This document shows, piece after piece, positions 1-13,900 of a stretch of 64,000 nt of DNA; the first letter of the stretch is position 1, and each line of letters opens with the position of its first letter. This DNA is from Mesaphorura yosii (lineage: Eukaryota; Arthropoda; Collembola; Poduromorpha; Tullbergiidae). The notes below the pieces were generated by a model that was given only the letters and a program-made list of their open reading frames with translations, was not told where the DNA came from and did no database searches. The translations under genes and the position numbers were made by a program. The stretch lies in NCBI GenBank assembly GCA_009869945.1, contig WIXG01000002.1:1-64000 (forward strand), given 5' to 3'.

Positions 1-1221
1 TGTGATTATTGCGAAGCTTATCGATTTCGCGACGACCGCCCACTTGTAGGTCGCAGAACCCCAAATACGCTTGGAGTAATGGTATGGCATGGCGAACAAG
101 CCCCAAATCACAATGTCGAACCCAGTCCAGATGTTTCGGTAAATCAGGGCGACCAGAAGCATGAGAACGAGAATGATGAACCAAATCCGAGTTTCAAACG
201 GGTGCATAATCAGCCACACGTTCGAGCTTTCCTCAACCGCCTGCTTTGTCTGGCAGTAGAAGAAACTTTCTTCGTTCACGTGCATGATGGTCACTGAAGG
301 AGGATTCCCGGGTGGCGAAGGAGAAAAGTCAGCAGAACAGTGCGAGCACGCATATAATCGAGGACCGCCTTTAGTGTCGTTGAAGGAGTACGTGAAATTC
401 AATGTTTTGGATAAGAACCCAATTATTGCTTTGATTGTGTAGCCACCTATCCAGGTCTTCCGCATCGAAATCTCTGCTGCTCGATAATCTTCGGTTTCTT
501 CTGCAATATTTCGCGGAGTGAATGCCGGTCTGCCGTATCCATACGAGTTCAGCTTGGACAAAGCAGGCAGCTGGTCCGAAACTGGTGGAATGTTGGTTTC
601 TGAGCTGTGTACTACTGGTTGGTTTGCAGAAGGGCAAAGGTAGCACAAAGGGAGCCACGATCTGATCACGCCGGTGTCCTGATCAATGGCAAGAAGTACC
701 AAATTGGGATGAGCCACGCGAAAGAGTGACGAAGTTAACAGTTCTTGACGCAGTCTAAGCAGTGAGACAGGCGCTGAATTTTCTCGTTCCCGAATTGCGA
801 TGTAGGAGATCAAAGAGCGGCCTTCCATCTGAGCGCCATGTGCACGGACTGCACGCAGGATATCACTCAAGCTGCTGAGAACAATGAGGATCACCCTCAT
901 GCTACAAATGCCTCTCCTGGCTTCGTGCGATTTAGGAGGAGCAGTAGGAGCCTCGGTTTGATTCTTGATGATGCTCACCCGCACTGGGTTGTAATTCCAA
1001 TTTTGCTGGGACAGATACGAATTGGTGGCAGCGGTCGAAGGCACCCTTGCACGAAGGTTCTGATATTCAATGACGTCCAGGTCGAAGGGCGTGGAAGATA
1101 AATTCGTTGGCGGAAAATAGTGGCTAATTGAGGAATTTAAAGAGTTAAGTCCGCTGAAGAGGCCGATGAAAATCGCCCAACTAGTCACAAGAAAAATCAG
1201 AGATCTTGACGCCTGTGGCAT
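1..1221 (-). CDS. Divergent ionotropic receptor (IR-like), 5' part, runs off left edge
   Basis: A single open frame of 407 codons runs from an ATG at 1221-1219 to base 1 with no stop, so the gene is cut by the window. Residues 9-25 are a hydrophobic signal peptide. Residues 259-287 contain GGYTIKAIIGFLSKTLNFTY, which matches the ligand-binding lobe 1 of ionotropic glutamate receptor relatives. Residues 308-347 lead into a first membrane helix (about 348-362, rich in I, L, V), followed by a pore-loop-like segment (368-387) and the start of a second helix. This order is that of the IR family, chemosensory cation channels of protostomes. The arginine that binds the glutamate carboxylate in true glutamate receptors is not evident, as in many divergent IRs. 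No intron is seen. It lies on the same strand as gene A, 3.7 kb past its last visible exon. Family assignment is fairly sure; subtype and ligand are unknown. Confidence 0.75.
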   Translation of the reverse strand, partial: MPQASRSLIFLVTSWAIFIGLFSGLNSLNSSISHYFPPTNLSSTPFDLDVIEYQNLRARVPSTAATNSYLSQQNWNYNPVRVSIIKNQTEAPTAPPKSHEARRGICSMRVILIVLSSLSDILRAVRAHGAQMEGRSLISYIAIRERENSAPVSLLRLRQELLTSSLFRVAHPNLVLLAIDQDTGVIRSWLPLCYLCPSANQPVVHSSETNIPPVSDQLPALSKLNSYGYGRPAFTPRNIAEETEDYRAAEISMRKTWIGGYTIKAIIGFLSKTLNFTYSFNDTKGGPRLYACSHCSADFSPSPPGNPPSVTIMHVNEESFFYCQTKQAVEESSNVWLIMHPFETRIWFIILVLMLLVALIYRNIWTGFDIVIWGLFAMPYHYSKRIWGSATYKWAVVAKSISFAIIT

Positions 1222-4200
1222 AACCGTAAAAGTTTGAAAATAAGACCTTAACTCCACAGGTTTGTTAGTTTGTAGTCTGCTCAAGTTTTACTGGCTAGAG
1301 CTTCAATTCTTTCTGACACCCGTCCCATGATTTATGTCGAAGAAACTCAGTTTGCCATTTTATCGATCGCTATCAATTTGCTATTACGATTCGTTCTCGA
1401 TGCTTGCAACAAGAGGTTATCGCTAATGATAAGCAAATCGTGTGGTAGTTATGCAGTTGCGCATTGGTTGAATCAAATTGCAAATATAATCATATAAATT
1501 ACACCTCCTTACGCCTTGGAGGGCTCTTGTTGCTGCACAAAGCACAATAGAAGTCACACTTTTAAAGAGTGACAGCGATTGTTGTGATTGCGATTCACGC
1601 CTTCACAGCGTGTTATTTCAATTATATACCATTCAGCCAGCCAACAGAGTAGACTCATAAGCCAAACTGAATTGGAATGCCGACTCAGTGTCCTTCGACT
1701 TCAAGAAACGTTCATTTCGTGTCATCGTCATTACATAAATTAAGGGAACTGCGAATTGGATTCGTATTTGAGGCTACGGTTACGTTTAAGCATCGAATGT
1801 TAATTCATATTAGACTTTGATGCTAGCGTTTAAACATTTTATGCACTTTCTTAGCACCGGAGTCAGTTCGTCGTTCCGTGGCGTGGCTTAGCCAAGCGTC
1901 ATCATTGTAATAGAGCGAGTTAATAATATGTTGATTCATTGAAGTGAAGAAAGGAGAGGAAATGAAAAGAGCAAGTTTCGCATAGTGGAGGATGACACTT
2001 AGGGACTTTCACAGGAAGTCGTTCATCATCTTTTTTCTTCCAAACGTTTTGCCCTGCCTGCCTGCCATGTTCAGCCGAGCAGCAGCTTCAGCTTCAGTGG
2101 CAAAAGTCATTTCATTCTTACTCCGACTGTGACTTTCACTGCACTGCACTGCAGTCTGTTTCGCTGCTGTGTGATGGCAATGGTAATGGTTCTGTTAACC
2201 AAAAATGGAATTCTTCCGCATTGGTTAAAATGCGTGTTTTTAAAAAAATATTGCAAACGCGCTCGGGCGCGGGCCGGGAAACGAGAAGCCAAGAAGAATG
2301 TGCGTGTGCATCTTGCGTCTTGTTCCACGTTAAAATGCTTTCTTCTACATGACCGGCATCTCATTACATTTCACAATAATTCTAATGCTTGCTGAGTTTT
2401 GTGAGTTCATTTATCTTGTGAGTAAAGTCGAGTCGAGAGGATACTGAAACTGAAACAGTTTTGAGTCTTTTGAGTTTTGACACGCTTGTATCTTTCAGGC
2501 TGGCCTGCCATTCTTGAAGCAGTCAGCAGAAATATTATGCTTGAGCCATGAGCTTACTTAATCCTCGGTTTACAAAGTTATGCTAATAAAGTTAGTTTAG
2601 CGGCTAATCAACTTAAAACCTTTCTGCAGGCCATATAGTAGTGCGAAGTCCTGAACGTGCCGAACTTCATGTCACTTCGCGTCTGCATTTTAATTTGGAA
2701 AAAGTAAAAAATTAATATCGAGTCTTCAACAGAGAAGTTTAACACCTCTATTTAGAAGTACAATTAAGCTGAATGCTGGGCGACTGAACCATCGAACATG
2801 TGAACATCTTCCTGAATGTGAATTCAAATCTGAGCAAGTTCCATTTTCATTCCACTGAATACATGACGCACCACATGTAGAGTGAAGGCCACAGGATAAC
2901 TCTTAGAAATTATTTGTGTTGCGTACACGCACACGCACAGACGTATTCAGTGTGTAGTGTTATTGCCTTTTCATATTTCTTATTTCCCTCCCGACAAGTC
3001 ATCCTGTTGGTGGCCATGCCTTGCTTTTTCGGCTTCCCTTTGTTGTTTCCATCTCTGTACTTGCCTGGCACATGATTCATCCCACACGAGGGAAAACAAA
3101 GTTTGTGATTGATGCTCAGCACACCACGAAGACATTCCGGCAATTTTGATAACAGGAGGGGAAATCAAGATAAGAAACTGCTGACCACATGCAAGACGCA
3201 ATGATCCAATGCCACTGCCACCGAATCCTATTAAACAAGTGCAGCGCATTACTCCAACGCTCGTGATCTCTTCGCCGGCAGCCAGCCACCGGCACTTTCC
3301 TTGGGGAAATACGCACTTCCTCCGCCCGTTGCCGATACAAGCTGATATCTGAGATTCGTCCCTTTCGTGTACAATACTCTAAGCAAAGCGCTCTAAGCAC
3401 CGAATCAATTATTTCCGAGGATTTTTCAATGCTCCAGCGTTTTTCTTACAAATTGAATTTAATTGTCATCCACTTTGTTTACGTCAATAAACGGCAAATC
3501 TTTCCACGCTCTGCGAGTGTCTGCATTTCCCTCTTCCGCCTTCTTTTCATCGTGTCGCCTGACAAATTTGCATTTAGCAAACCAATCCATCACGACGGTA
3601 CATGAAAGGCTTTCAGCATACAGAAAACACACTGACTTCGGTCCCTGTTCTACTCGTGTAAGATGAGGATTTAGTGCTTCTTCCCCTCTTGCCGTATGCA
3701 GCTCTCGTCTGTTAGAAATCCCTTATTAAAGAAAAACACTCCAGCGTCTATCAATCTTCGTTTGGAATTCGATAATTGTAATTGTGATTAATGCTCCATA
3801 GAGCAGTTTAGATTACCCGGCCTGTCACGAAATGAGACCAGAAGAAAAGACTGACTTCAGAATTCAGAATTTGCCGATTCCGGAAGTGATTCTTGAAGAA
3901 AGTCTTGAAACGTGGTTTGCCATCATTTGAAAAATTAATTAAAATCTCAAGTACAACCATTGTAATATAAGGTCACTCCTTGATAGGTGGTTGAATGCGA
4001 TCTTGTCGAGAATTCATTCCAATTAGCATGCCATATCGTCATAAATATTTTGTGGTGATAAGCTTCCGGTTCCCTTCTCAGCCGGCTCGACAATGACACA
4101 CAATAAATATCAACACTAATCTCCACCATAAGCTGCAACTGGTGCGGTGCAATGCGTGTGGTGAAGCCAATTTGCATGAGTACAAAGTTCAGATTACCTT

Positions 4201-4915
4201 GAGCGAATTCCCGCAACAGGCGCAGCAGCTGTTACTTTCTGTCCCGTAATTATTCATCTATTTTCTAGTCATAAGCAATCTCGACTTGAGTCGACTCTGC
4301 CTGATAGGCTTGGCTTGAGCATGAGGAATTTATCGCCATCGCGAAAAAGGAGAGGAGCATTTTGTATATGAACTAATAAATAATAAGTTTGACATGAGTT
4401 GTTGTTTTGTAACATAACAGAAGCGCAAGTGTTCATTTTCACGTTCACCATAAGCAGCAGCGAAAACTTCACTTGACTTTCACAGCATAGCTGCATGGCT
4501 TTCATGCGCTGGATTATTTATTAAATGTGTAACACGAGAGCAGCAGCATCAGTGGCGGTAGCGACGGCGGGATGGAATTCCCTTTGTTATTACTGTAAAA
4601 TGTAGTCACTGTTCATGTTCACAGAGATTTAATTATACGAAAAGAATGCACGCTGTCTTTTTCATGCTCGTGCGCTGCATGATTGTAGGTTCTTGTTTTA
4701 CATAATTAAAAGTGTCCACATGTGTACTCATCGCGTGAGCGGAATACACAAGAGACCGACACTGTGAGACGCAGCAGAAGCAGCAGGTTTGGGCGAACAC
4801 TTGTTCATTTTGCCAGGACAGATACAAACATGATTCAGGGCGATAAAGGAAAAATCTCGTCTGCCTGAAAGTCAGGCCAGACGGATGAGCGAGTGCGACA
4901 AGGGAAAGTACGTAC
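1222..4915. other. Non-coding stretch between gene A exon 4 and the IR gene
   Basis: I find no further exon of gene A here on the minus strand, although a donor site follows exon 4. The stretch is either the IR gene's upstream region inside a long intron 4 of gene A, or spacer beyond a truncated gene A. Short ORFs here show no family resemblance. Confidence 0.5.
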
Positions 4916-7900
4916 CTTCGTGTGTTTGGTAGAGGTAGATGATATTTTTCCAGCCGTAGTGCGATATAACATCAATCACAGCATGGTGAAGGTCTGGTCG
5001 CATACTCGTAGCGAAATCCATCACAGATGAAACCATCTGAAATTAATATTAAAATTCTATACACTGATGTATAAAGTTGACGCTGTTTTCACAAGCTGCG
5101 CTGCAGGATTTCATCACTTCGCATCATCGCAGGCGGCAGCCACCGGCACATTCGGGAATTATTATCATTACAGTAGTAATTCAAAAAAGCAGGGAGAACT
5201 CAAAGTGAAAATGACAAGCAAGCGCACGCAGTTCATACAGCGAGCAAGCGAGTACATGAAAAATATTTTTAATTAGGAACATATGGGACAATGGGAGATA
5301 ATTGAAAGAAGCTATAAATCTACTTCCAGCAGTGCAGCGTGCTAAGCGTAAAACGGAAAATCCCAGAGCAGAGCTGATGCCGACTAAATTAGTAAATTCC
5401 ATACGCGTAGCATTCAAAAACAATATAAAAGTAAAATGCATCAATTAACTTGCATGTAAATCAGAAATAAGTGCTGCCGTCTGGTTCGCTTACCTTTTCT
5501 GGATACCACGGCGTCAGAAAGGGCATATGAAAGGTGTTCGAGAACGAATGAAATGTGTCGAAAGAGTCCGGGCTGACTGCTCCGATCATCGTATACACAC
5601 CGCGAGAAATGTGATTGCAGACTGAAAGAGACATAAAAGGCAAGGCGTTAACGACCAAAGTTGATGTTTAATGCTTAGAGAAGGTTTTATGACTTATTTG
5701 CTGGTTTCATAACCACTTTGCATTGTAAATGTTAGCTTGGCACGAAGGATGAAGGACCTTTGAACTGTTTGAACTGAATGTGGAGATCAATTTCTATCAT
5801 TTACGCCTTTCCTTCCTTGTGTTACTACCAATTCATCAATGGTGCTGGATGGCCAACTGATCAACGTCAATTCCATGACCGATTACCGACTGAAGGGAGT
5901 TACTCACAAAACTGTAATTTGCTTTCGAAAAACTTGCAATTCAGTTTCAGTTCAGCCCAGCCATCAAAGAAAGGCGAACAAAAATGAGCCCACAAAAGTC
6001 CAAACTTTCCCCATTTACCCTTGCTCTCATTGCAGTGAAACAAGTCACCGGGTTCAAAGACTGAAACGAAACTCTTGAAACCAAAAATCGTTTAACATTT
6101 CTCATACGCCGGTTCTTTTTCTTTCGTTTTGGTTTGGTTCCACGCACTGAACACATGTCATTACTGCTGCCGTTACTCTGCTGAGCCCAGCCGGCTGCTA
6201 ATGCGTAACGGAATGCCGACATAGTTTATGCTTACGCAACCAGCTCAAGCCAAGCTGAACGAACGTCAAAAGTCGGAGTTACAAACTCCAAAGTGCAACT
6301 CTGCCGAAAAATATCTGCAACATTAGCAGTTTTATTGCTGCTACAACATGAACAATGAACACGAGCCGTCTGCCTGTTAAGCCGCGCATAAATGTAATCA
6401 AAAACTGGAGCAAGAGAAGCGGAATTCTCAGACGAAAGGATTCCGCTATCCGCTTGCGCTTCCTCTTCTTGAGCCGGGTCTTCTAATCATTGCATTATGT
6501 ATCACAATTGTTCCTCGGCTCCTTCACCGCCGCCCGAATAACAGATTGCAATGAGTTGGTGCAGAATTTTTCGCTCCAGCAAGAAAATATAAGCACAACC
6601 TCTGCGCTGCCGGACTCGTATGTAGGCCGCATGGATGAAATATCTTCAAAGTTTCGCAGTTTCTCGTAAATGGCTTTCTATTTCCAGACAAATTTCATTC
6701 TTATTCTTATATGCCCGTCCGCCGCTGAGTTATCCCATCAATATTAAGTTTGCCCACTTCATTTGTAACAGAGTAACAAGAGGGACGGGTGAATAAACGC
6801 AGAGTCTCGTTATAAACAGCCTGCCATTCTCTCCATTCTTCTTCCAAGCTCACCACAAAGAAACAAATGAAGACAAACTTCGTGACAATTAGCTCACTTT
6901 GTCAAGGAGAGCAAGAACAAGAACTTTGCTTTCTCCATTAACACGCATCCAGCCGGGCCAGGACCACGGCAATGGCAGTGCGGCAATTGGTGGAGCGAAA
7001 TGATGCTGAAATTTTAAAGTTTCACAAGATGAATGGTGGAAAGTGTTTTATTGCTTCCTCGAGCCCAGTCTTTGCTTGTCTTTGCATTAGTTAGTCGTAG
7101 TTTTATAGTTACATTTTTAGTTACTCTAATTATAAGTCCAAGAATCCTAAATGCGTCAGGCATCTACAAACACGAACCCGCCGACTGTTGTAAGCTGATA
7201 GTGCAGAAAACACAACAGCACACGACAAAATTGCCTAGATCCATGTCAGCTTCCAGTCAACTAGGCCGTGGACTAGTCTGTAGGCAGGCAGCAATGATGA
7301 TGAGATATATTAAGTTATTTTAGTTCGCGTGGCGTGGTCGCGCAATTCTCGAGGCGAATTCAAGCGATGATGGCCAACTTATTATTACATCATTACATTT
7401 ACTTGGCGTTTGCTGAGACCCGAAGAGAATGAATATTTGGAATAACTTTACGATGGCGATGGCGATGATGACGATGCTTGTGTATGAGATTCAACGCTGC
7501 AATGCAATGCAATGAAGACCCATCGCATGAGGGCACACGACAGAACATACAAGTACAAGTTTAGGAATTTTCGTAAGACAATTTAATTTGTAAAGTTAAA
7601 GTTGCGAATGCGGGCCGGCGGGAGGAGGAACATGAGTTAGACTTTATACTGTAAGATGACTAGACGTTACACTGTGGAAGGACGTATTATTGAATTATGC
7701 AAAATATAATGGACTAAAGACTAAACTCGCGTGCTTCTAAGCTTCGACCTAGGAGCAAACGGTTGCGTGGCAAAGACCGTTTTACATAATACAATAATAA
7801 ATACAGATCGCAAGACGTGGTGTGGCGGATGTCAAGAAAGTGGTTGGTTGCTAGAAGAAGTGAAGAAAGCCAGCGAATGGCGAATGGATTTAATGAGTTG

Positions 7901-10900
7901 GAGTTGCTTTCCTTTATTGTTGTTGGCGCGCTGCTGTGATGAAATCTTTTAACCTTTTAATTCCTTTCGGCTATTTACATACCTCTTCATTCTACTTCTG
8001 CTTGTTCTGCCGGTTGGCTGGAACTGAGAAAAGGAAGCGCCTGGCACGGCGCACAGCACACAGCTTAGAAGTAGTTGGTGGTGGTATTATTGCCACCGCC
8101 ACCAACTTTTCCACTTTCTTCTTGCTGTTGTGAACACGACACTGGGACTAAATAAAAATACGACAAACTTTCTCCACTTTCACGTTACGTGTTTAATAAC
8201 ATTTCCGTCTCTATTCATCTTCTCCCGCGAGCTCGCGTGCGTGGCCCCTGCTCGTTGTTCTGCATAAAAGTAATAATAGTTCATGGCCTGGCAATTTTGG
8301 TATTCATCGGACATTTCTTCATGTTGGAGCTAATCTCTTACTTCCTCTCCCGCGCGCGTGCAGGGAGAAAGTTTCTTTCTACGCTACGCTATGCGCGGCG
8401 GCGGCACTGCCCAACGTTATTGCCTTGCTTGTAAGTAAAGATTAAACTCCACGCAAGTTTGTAAGTAACTGAAATGGATTCATGGCACGGATTGCATGAA
8501 CTTTAGCTTAGGGCTACACCGAAATGAAAAAGACGAGCGGAGAAAGAAAGGGCGAGCTGCCCGAGCCAAGTGAAGAAAGTGAAATGGAATGAAGTGTTAA
8601 AGTAATCAAATCAAATGTATAAAAATTTGGACTCATTCGTTCGCTCTTTCATCACCAAACCGTGATGTGCTGTGTGGAATACTTCTCGCAACTTTCAACT
8701 GGTCAGTCTGACTCGCCTTCGCTTTGAGCAGTGTTTCTTGAAATTTCAATTCGAGTTCAAAGTCGAAACATGCCTGTGTGGCATGTTGTTGGATCGTTGC
8801 TCGTTGCGTGCAGCAACTTTTAACTTTCTGGTGTTAACGGAAAAGTAAAGAAACTGGAAGTTCTTCAATTCAATACTGGATTGCATAGTTTTGTTTATTT
8901 TATTCCTCACTACTACAGGGTGAAAACCCGTTTCGTCCAGTAGCCCTCTCCCTTCTGAACTCCCGGACATTTGAAAGCGACCACTCTGCACATGCCGAAA
9001 GGGGATTTTCATTTCATCGCTCGCCCATTTCAGCAAACGAGTAGAACAAAAAAGTTTCGAAAGTTAAAACGGAAATTCAATAAAAGTAGTACCACCACGC
9101 CAAAAATAGACCGGAGCAACTTATTTTAAACAAACTTATTTGCCCAACTTCAAGTTGAATTCCTGTGGGCATGACATGAAGTTCTTTCAGTTCAATAACT
9201 CGTCGCCGGCGACGGTGACAGCGGGTGGCTATTTTGATGTCAATTGCGGATTGCGGATAAATAAATGCATGTCCATAAATCGTGGCCCCGAATAAAGCGA
9301 ATTTCGACTCAAATATTCCATCCATGCTGGATAGTGCGATCAAACCACACTAACGCGAGCGCGTTAAGCGTAAATCCTTCGTATCAGACCTGGAAGGGAT
9401 TAGCATTCCTGTGTTATTAGAATTGGAGCACGAGGGCGCATAAAATATAGCGGAGGCGATGGCAAAGGACAATTTCGCCATTTCGCGGCATTTTAATGAA
9501 AAAATATAGCGTCGCGTTTTCTTATCTCGCGCACTTATTTTTGCAGTAATGTAATGGGAATGTAAACAAACAGTATGACCATAAATATATTTTATTGCCC
9601 TAGCACGTACACTGCGATTGCGATTGCGATTGCTGTGCTATCATGTTCGTTCGTTGAGTAAATGTAGCTTTAGCGCACCGCCAGCGCGAGCCAAGATTCG
9701 GGGCTCGGTGACTGCTGCGCTGCGAGTGAAAGAGGAAGAAGAAGATTCTGGGGCTAAAGTGAATGTCAAAAGTACAATGAATAACCTTTGAAATTGGCAG
9801 TGATATTGACAGATGAGGAGATAGATAGAAGCTGTAGCTGCAGAGAAAGTAATTCAATAGGAGAACAAGCAGCCAGCGGCTGCCGCACGCCGACCTGTAA
9901 GCTGTAACTGTAACAGTTTACTGGATGAAATGAGAGGAAAAAATTGAAAAGGACAGTTCTTTGTGCAATAATTCTGTCATTCTAACTCACTCTCTACAAC
10001 TTACGACAGAATACAAGCCAAGCCAAGCCAGCGCACGGTCAGAACATGTGCCACAACGCAGCAATTGCTTTTATTTTCTTCCGCCACTTTGCCAGCTTTC
10101 AATTGCTGCTTTTGCACCCGCACGCTGGAGAGAAAACAAGATAAGAAGTGAAGCAAAGATTTTGTAGGACTCAGACTTGGACTTGGAGTTGAGACTAAAA
10201 GCATGCCAGCCCGGTCTCGGAATATATCACATCATCATGCTTGTTCTGTCCTCGATACTCGATTTTTTCATCTTGCTAAGAAAATACCAGCTTACATCTC
10301 TGCCTCGGCGTTTTTCTCTTCGTGTAGGCTCGACGCGCTCCAACAATCCGAGGCAATACTGACATATTAATGTGCATAACCCAAATACAAACCAGAAAAG
10401 ACATGTGTGCCATGTCTCTGGCAAGCCAACACGATGACGATGACAATCCAGATAATAAAGGCCTTGCCTTCTGTGTTATGTTTTTGCAATTTCGCGTATT
10501 GCGTATATTTCAAGTGATAAGTTTCGCACACACAATTTGTGTCTAGAAGCTCATTCAAATGAAATGAATGAAAGTTATTGAACTTTTCTCATACTCGTAT
10601 TCACAATCGAAATTCAATGCTGACACTACGTCGTTTGTGACGGCATTTCAAGAGAAAGTTGAATAATCCAAGCCAAAGGATAGCACAATAAGAATCACAT
10701 GCCGAGTGTAAGAGTTCTATTGAACCAAATTCGAAGTGCGCATCGAAGCATATGGCAAAAGTAATGAAAAATCAAAACCAGAATTGAAATCTTCCATTTC
10801 AAATTATGGCAATATGCGTTGCAAAAAGATTGCACGAATTGGCTTTCATTTTTCGCCCCTCCCTTTTAAAAACGAGATCAGAAAGAAAAGTAAAATCTCG

Positions 10901-13900
10901 TGTACATGTCACGAACTCAACGTTTGCACGCGGCGAGCGCACGTGATACGCTAAACGCGATCAGGATTCTTATTCTTTTCGCGTTTGAGTTCAGCTTCAA
11001 GACTGGAATGCATTCCATGCGCTACAGGCAAAAGCAATGGCAATGCCACTCTTTAAAATCGAGTGCTATTTTATCTTGCACAATATGCTACTCGTCATCG
11101 CCATCACAAAGTACGCCAGGCCAAGCCATCGTCAAGCTTCTCAAGTGTAAAGAACAAACACTTCGTTCGATTGAACTTTCTCTCTTTGTGTGATAAAACA
11201 GCGCAGCGCAGAGAAGTGCAGGCTTTCCTTCTTGGAATTGTTGCTAATGATCATGTCATCATCATCATCCTCTCCTTGTACCGTCACTGACTTGCTCGCT
11301 GCTCACTTCTTGGAAAGATATTTTCTTCATTTCACTGAAAAGATGCAATGGCACGCCGCGCTCAGTGCTCACGCCTCTAATTCACGGAATCTGGAAGTGG
11401 AGATGCTGACTGGCAGCTGCTTAAACATCTGTGAATTCTTATTTCGACATTTCAAGATTCATAAAGCAATCACTCAAAAATTGTTGGTGTTGATACACCA
11501 ACAATCGCGTCAAGTATCATTTTCATTCCTAAGTGGGAGGTTTGAAAGGAATATGAATTCAATTTTGACAGCTCTTTGTAAATAATTTCGCAATCTAAGT
11601 TTCTGATGGGCTTATTGTCTTTCTGAGGAGTTTTTGAGAACGTCAATCAGTCCAGTGCTTCGATTCCCAGTTCCAGTTAATTGAGCATTATATTGCAGTT
11701 GCGAAATTCTGCGAATTGGAGAGTTCATTCTATCACTATCACTTTATTAAAGTTTCAGAAGAAATTCCGCACGTCAGGACAATGAAGAAGAACTTTATGA
11801 AGAATTATTACAGCGGTTAATTTCCCTGAACTGAAGAAAGTCGGAGGAACGAGTTGAAAAATGGGTGAATAAAACTATCCTGCCACTTTTCGCACAAAAG
11901 TGCGCTTGCAGAAAGAAAAAATTAATGAAATGAAAATCTGCACTAATTCCTTGATGAATGAATGCAAATAAGGGTTTAAATTGGTCTCTGGACTCTCTCG
12001 ATTGCCGTTTCCATGTAGAGTTGAGCGTGGGACCACTTTGCAAAAACTCACATGCGAATTTCATTCTGTATATGAAGAAAAGATGTTATTATTACGACTG
12101 TGTATTTTTCCCATTCATCATCATTTCAGTCATTATTGCAATGCCACACAGCTGTGCCTTGCTTGGGTGGTGCATCAGAATGTGAATAATTCTTGAGTCT
12201 ATTATGCCTTCTGCGTTTTGCATTTCTTTTATACCCGAATAACTATTACTTTCAATTTATTGTGCTTTGTCATAATGTAAACCCAAACCAAGTCTGAAAA
12301 GAGAAAGACAGGCGGCTTGTGGGCGCGCAACGGAGAAAGACGAGTGAAAGTGGTTATGAATATAAATGCAGAATTTATTATTATGAAAAATAGTACGCGC
12401 CTCCGCTGAAGTTGACTTGAAGTCGAAGCACTGCCACTACTACACTGACAAGAATAATTTCGAGTTCTCAACTTGGTTTTTATCCCTGCAACCACAGCCA
12501 GCGAGCGTCTTTTTGCATTTTGCATATCTGCCCTGCCACGGAGACTGGTGAAAGAGAAGTGAGGTGGTTAGGAAAAAGCACAGTGACGAACCGCGAGTCG
12601 CGAGCATTACATTATAATAATACGTAATAATACTCATAATAAAGTCCTTGTCACGACGGAATGGATGATGATGATGTTGTCATTGCCTTCGCTTGCGCCA
12701 GCACCGGCACGTAGGCACACTACCTTATATTAAGTAGAAGGAGGAGAAAAGGCTTAAAGACGGTGACGGTGATGGTGACATTGACTTGACTCAATTTTCT
12801 GGAATTCGACATCCAAGAGGCAATAAACGCCGAGTGTGATTGGTGCTGCTGCATATTGCATAACACGTACTTCACTTCTGGAAAGTCTAATAACCCCAAA
12901 TTGAAACCAGGATTTGCTCGTCTCGGATCGGCGAAGAAAGCGGAAATATGATCCTCATCCATGACACTATAGCTATGGCAGGGTACAGAGTAGAAGTGGA
13001 AGGTTCCGAAATTATAATTCCGGCGCACCAAATACGAAATACGAACTACTCACATTTATGTCGCGGAGGAAAGATAAACTTGATTAATGGGATTGAGCAC
13101 GATTTTTCTGCTGCTCGCGCTGCTGTGACGGTCTTCTCACAGTCGCAGATACAAATTCCATATGAGGCTTTGCCTGTCGTGACTTTATGACACACTTTTA
13201 TGGTTATAAATATTAGCCGGCTATTTGGGTCAATAAACTTTTGATGTTAATCAAGCTCGTCGGCTGTCTGGCTGGCTCTATCGCGTTTATACTTAGCTTG
13301 ATATCTGTTTGCCTGTGTGTATTGCCTGCCTCTTGGCGTGTCATAAAGCGACGTACGGACGGATGGATGGATTGAGCTGATCAAATTTTGGTGATCATGA
13401 CTGAGCACTGCACTAAAAGTTTAAGTACTTTTTGTCTTTGCCCTGCACGCGGTTTCCGCCTCGTGTTTTGGCTCGTGCAGTGTATCATCAAAGTAAGTTT
13501 CGATGGAAAAAGTTATTATCGAGCTTAGCTTGGCAAAATTCTCGATCCTCATCTTAGTCATCTTGGCATTGCAATGGTGAAAGCGAAGCGAAACGCCAGT
13601 AATAAGATCCGAGCTGCGTAAAAGACGGCTGTCTAGTTAAGAGGGTTCGTAAGCCAACAGTTGAGTACACATTAGGATTTATATTTTTGATGTAATAAGA
13701 GGATAAGAATGAAAGGAAGGAGATTGGCTGGGTGATGATGGAGAGTGACAGATTGATGAGCCAAGAGCGAAACCAGCCCATCAGGGCAGGCAGGTTGAGA
13801 AAGTCGTAGCACTAGACGCTGCTGCTGGGAAATGTATAATAATAAACGTACTTATGATTCTATGCCCAGTGGAATTGGTTGGAAGAGTTCAGAATGGAAT

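Noticed and set aside
371-658. 95-codon minus-strand ORF at the left edge
   Set aside because: It is a shadow in another frame of the IR-like receptor, whose open frame runs from 1221 to base 1.
9601-9635. GATTGC tandem units, thought of as a CRISPR-like or regulatory array
   Set aside because: Only a few short contiguous units with no spacers; an ordinary microsatellite.
11190-11585. 131-codon plus-strand ORF in gene A intron 2
   Set aside because: Low-complexity serine runs and no motif; expected by chance in 15 kb.
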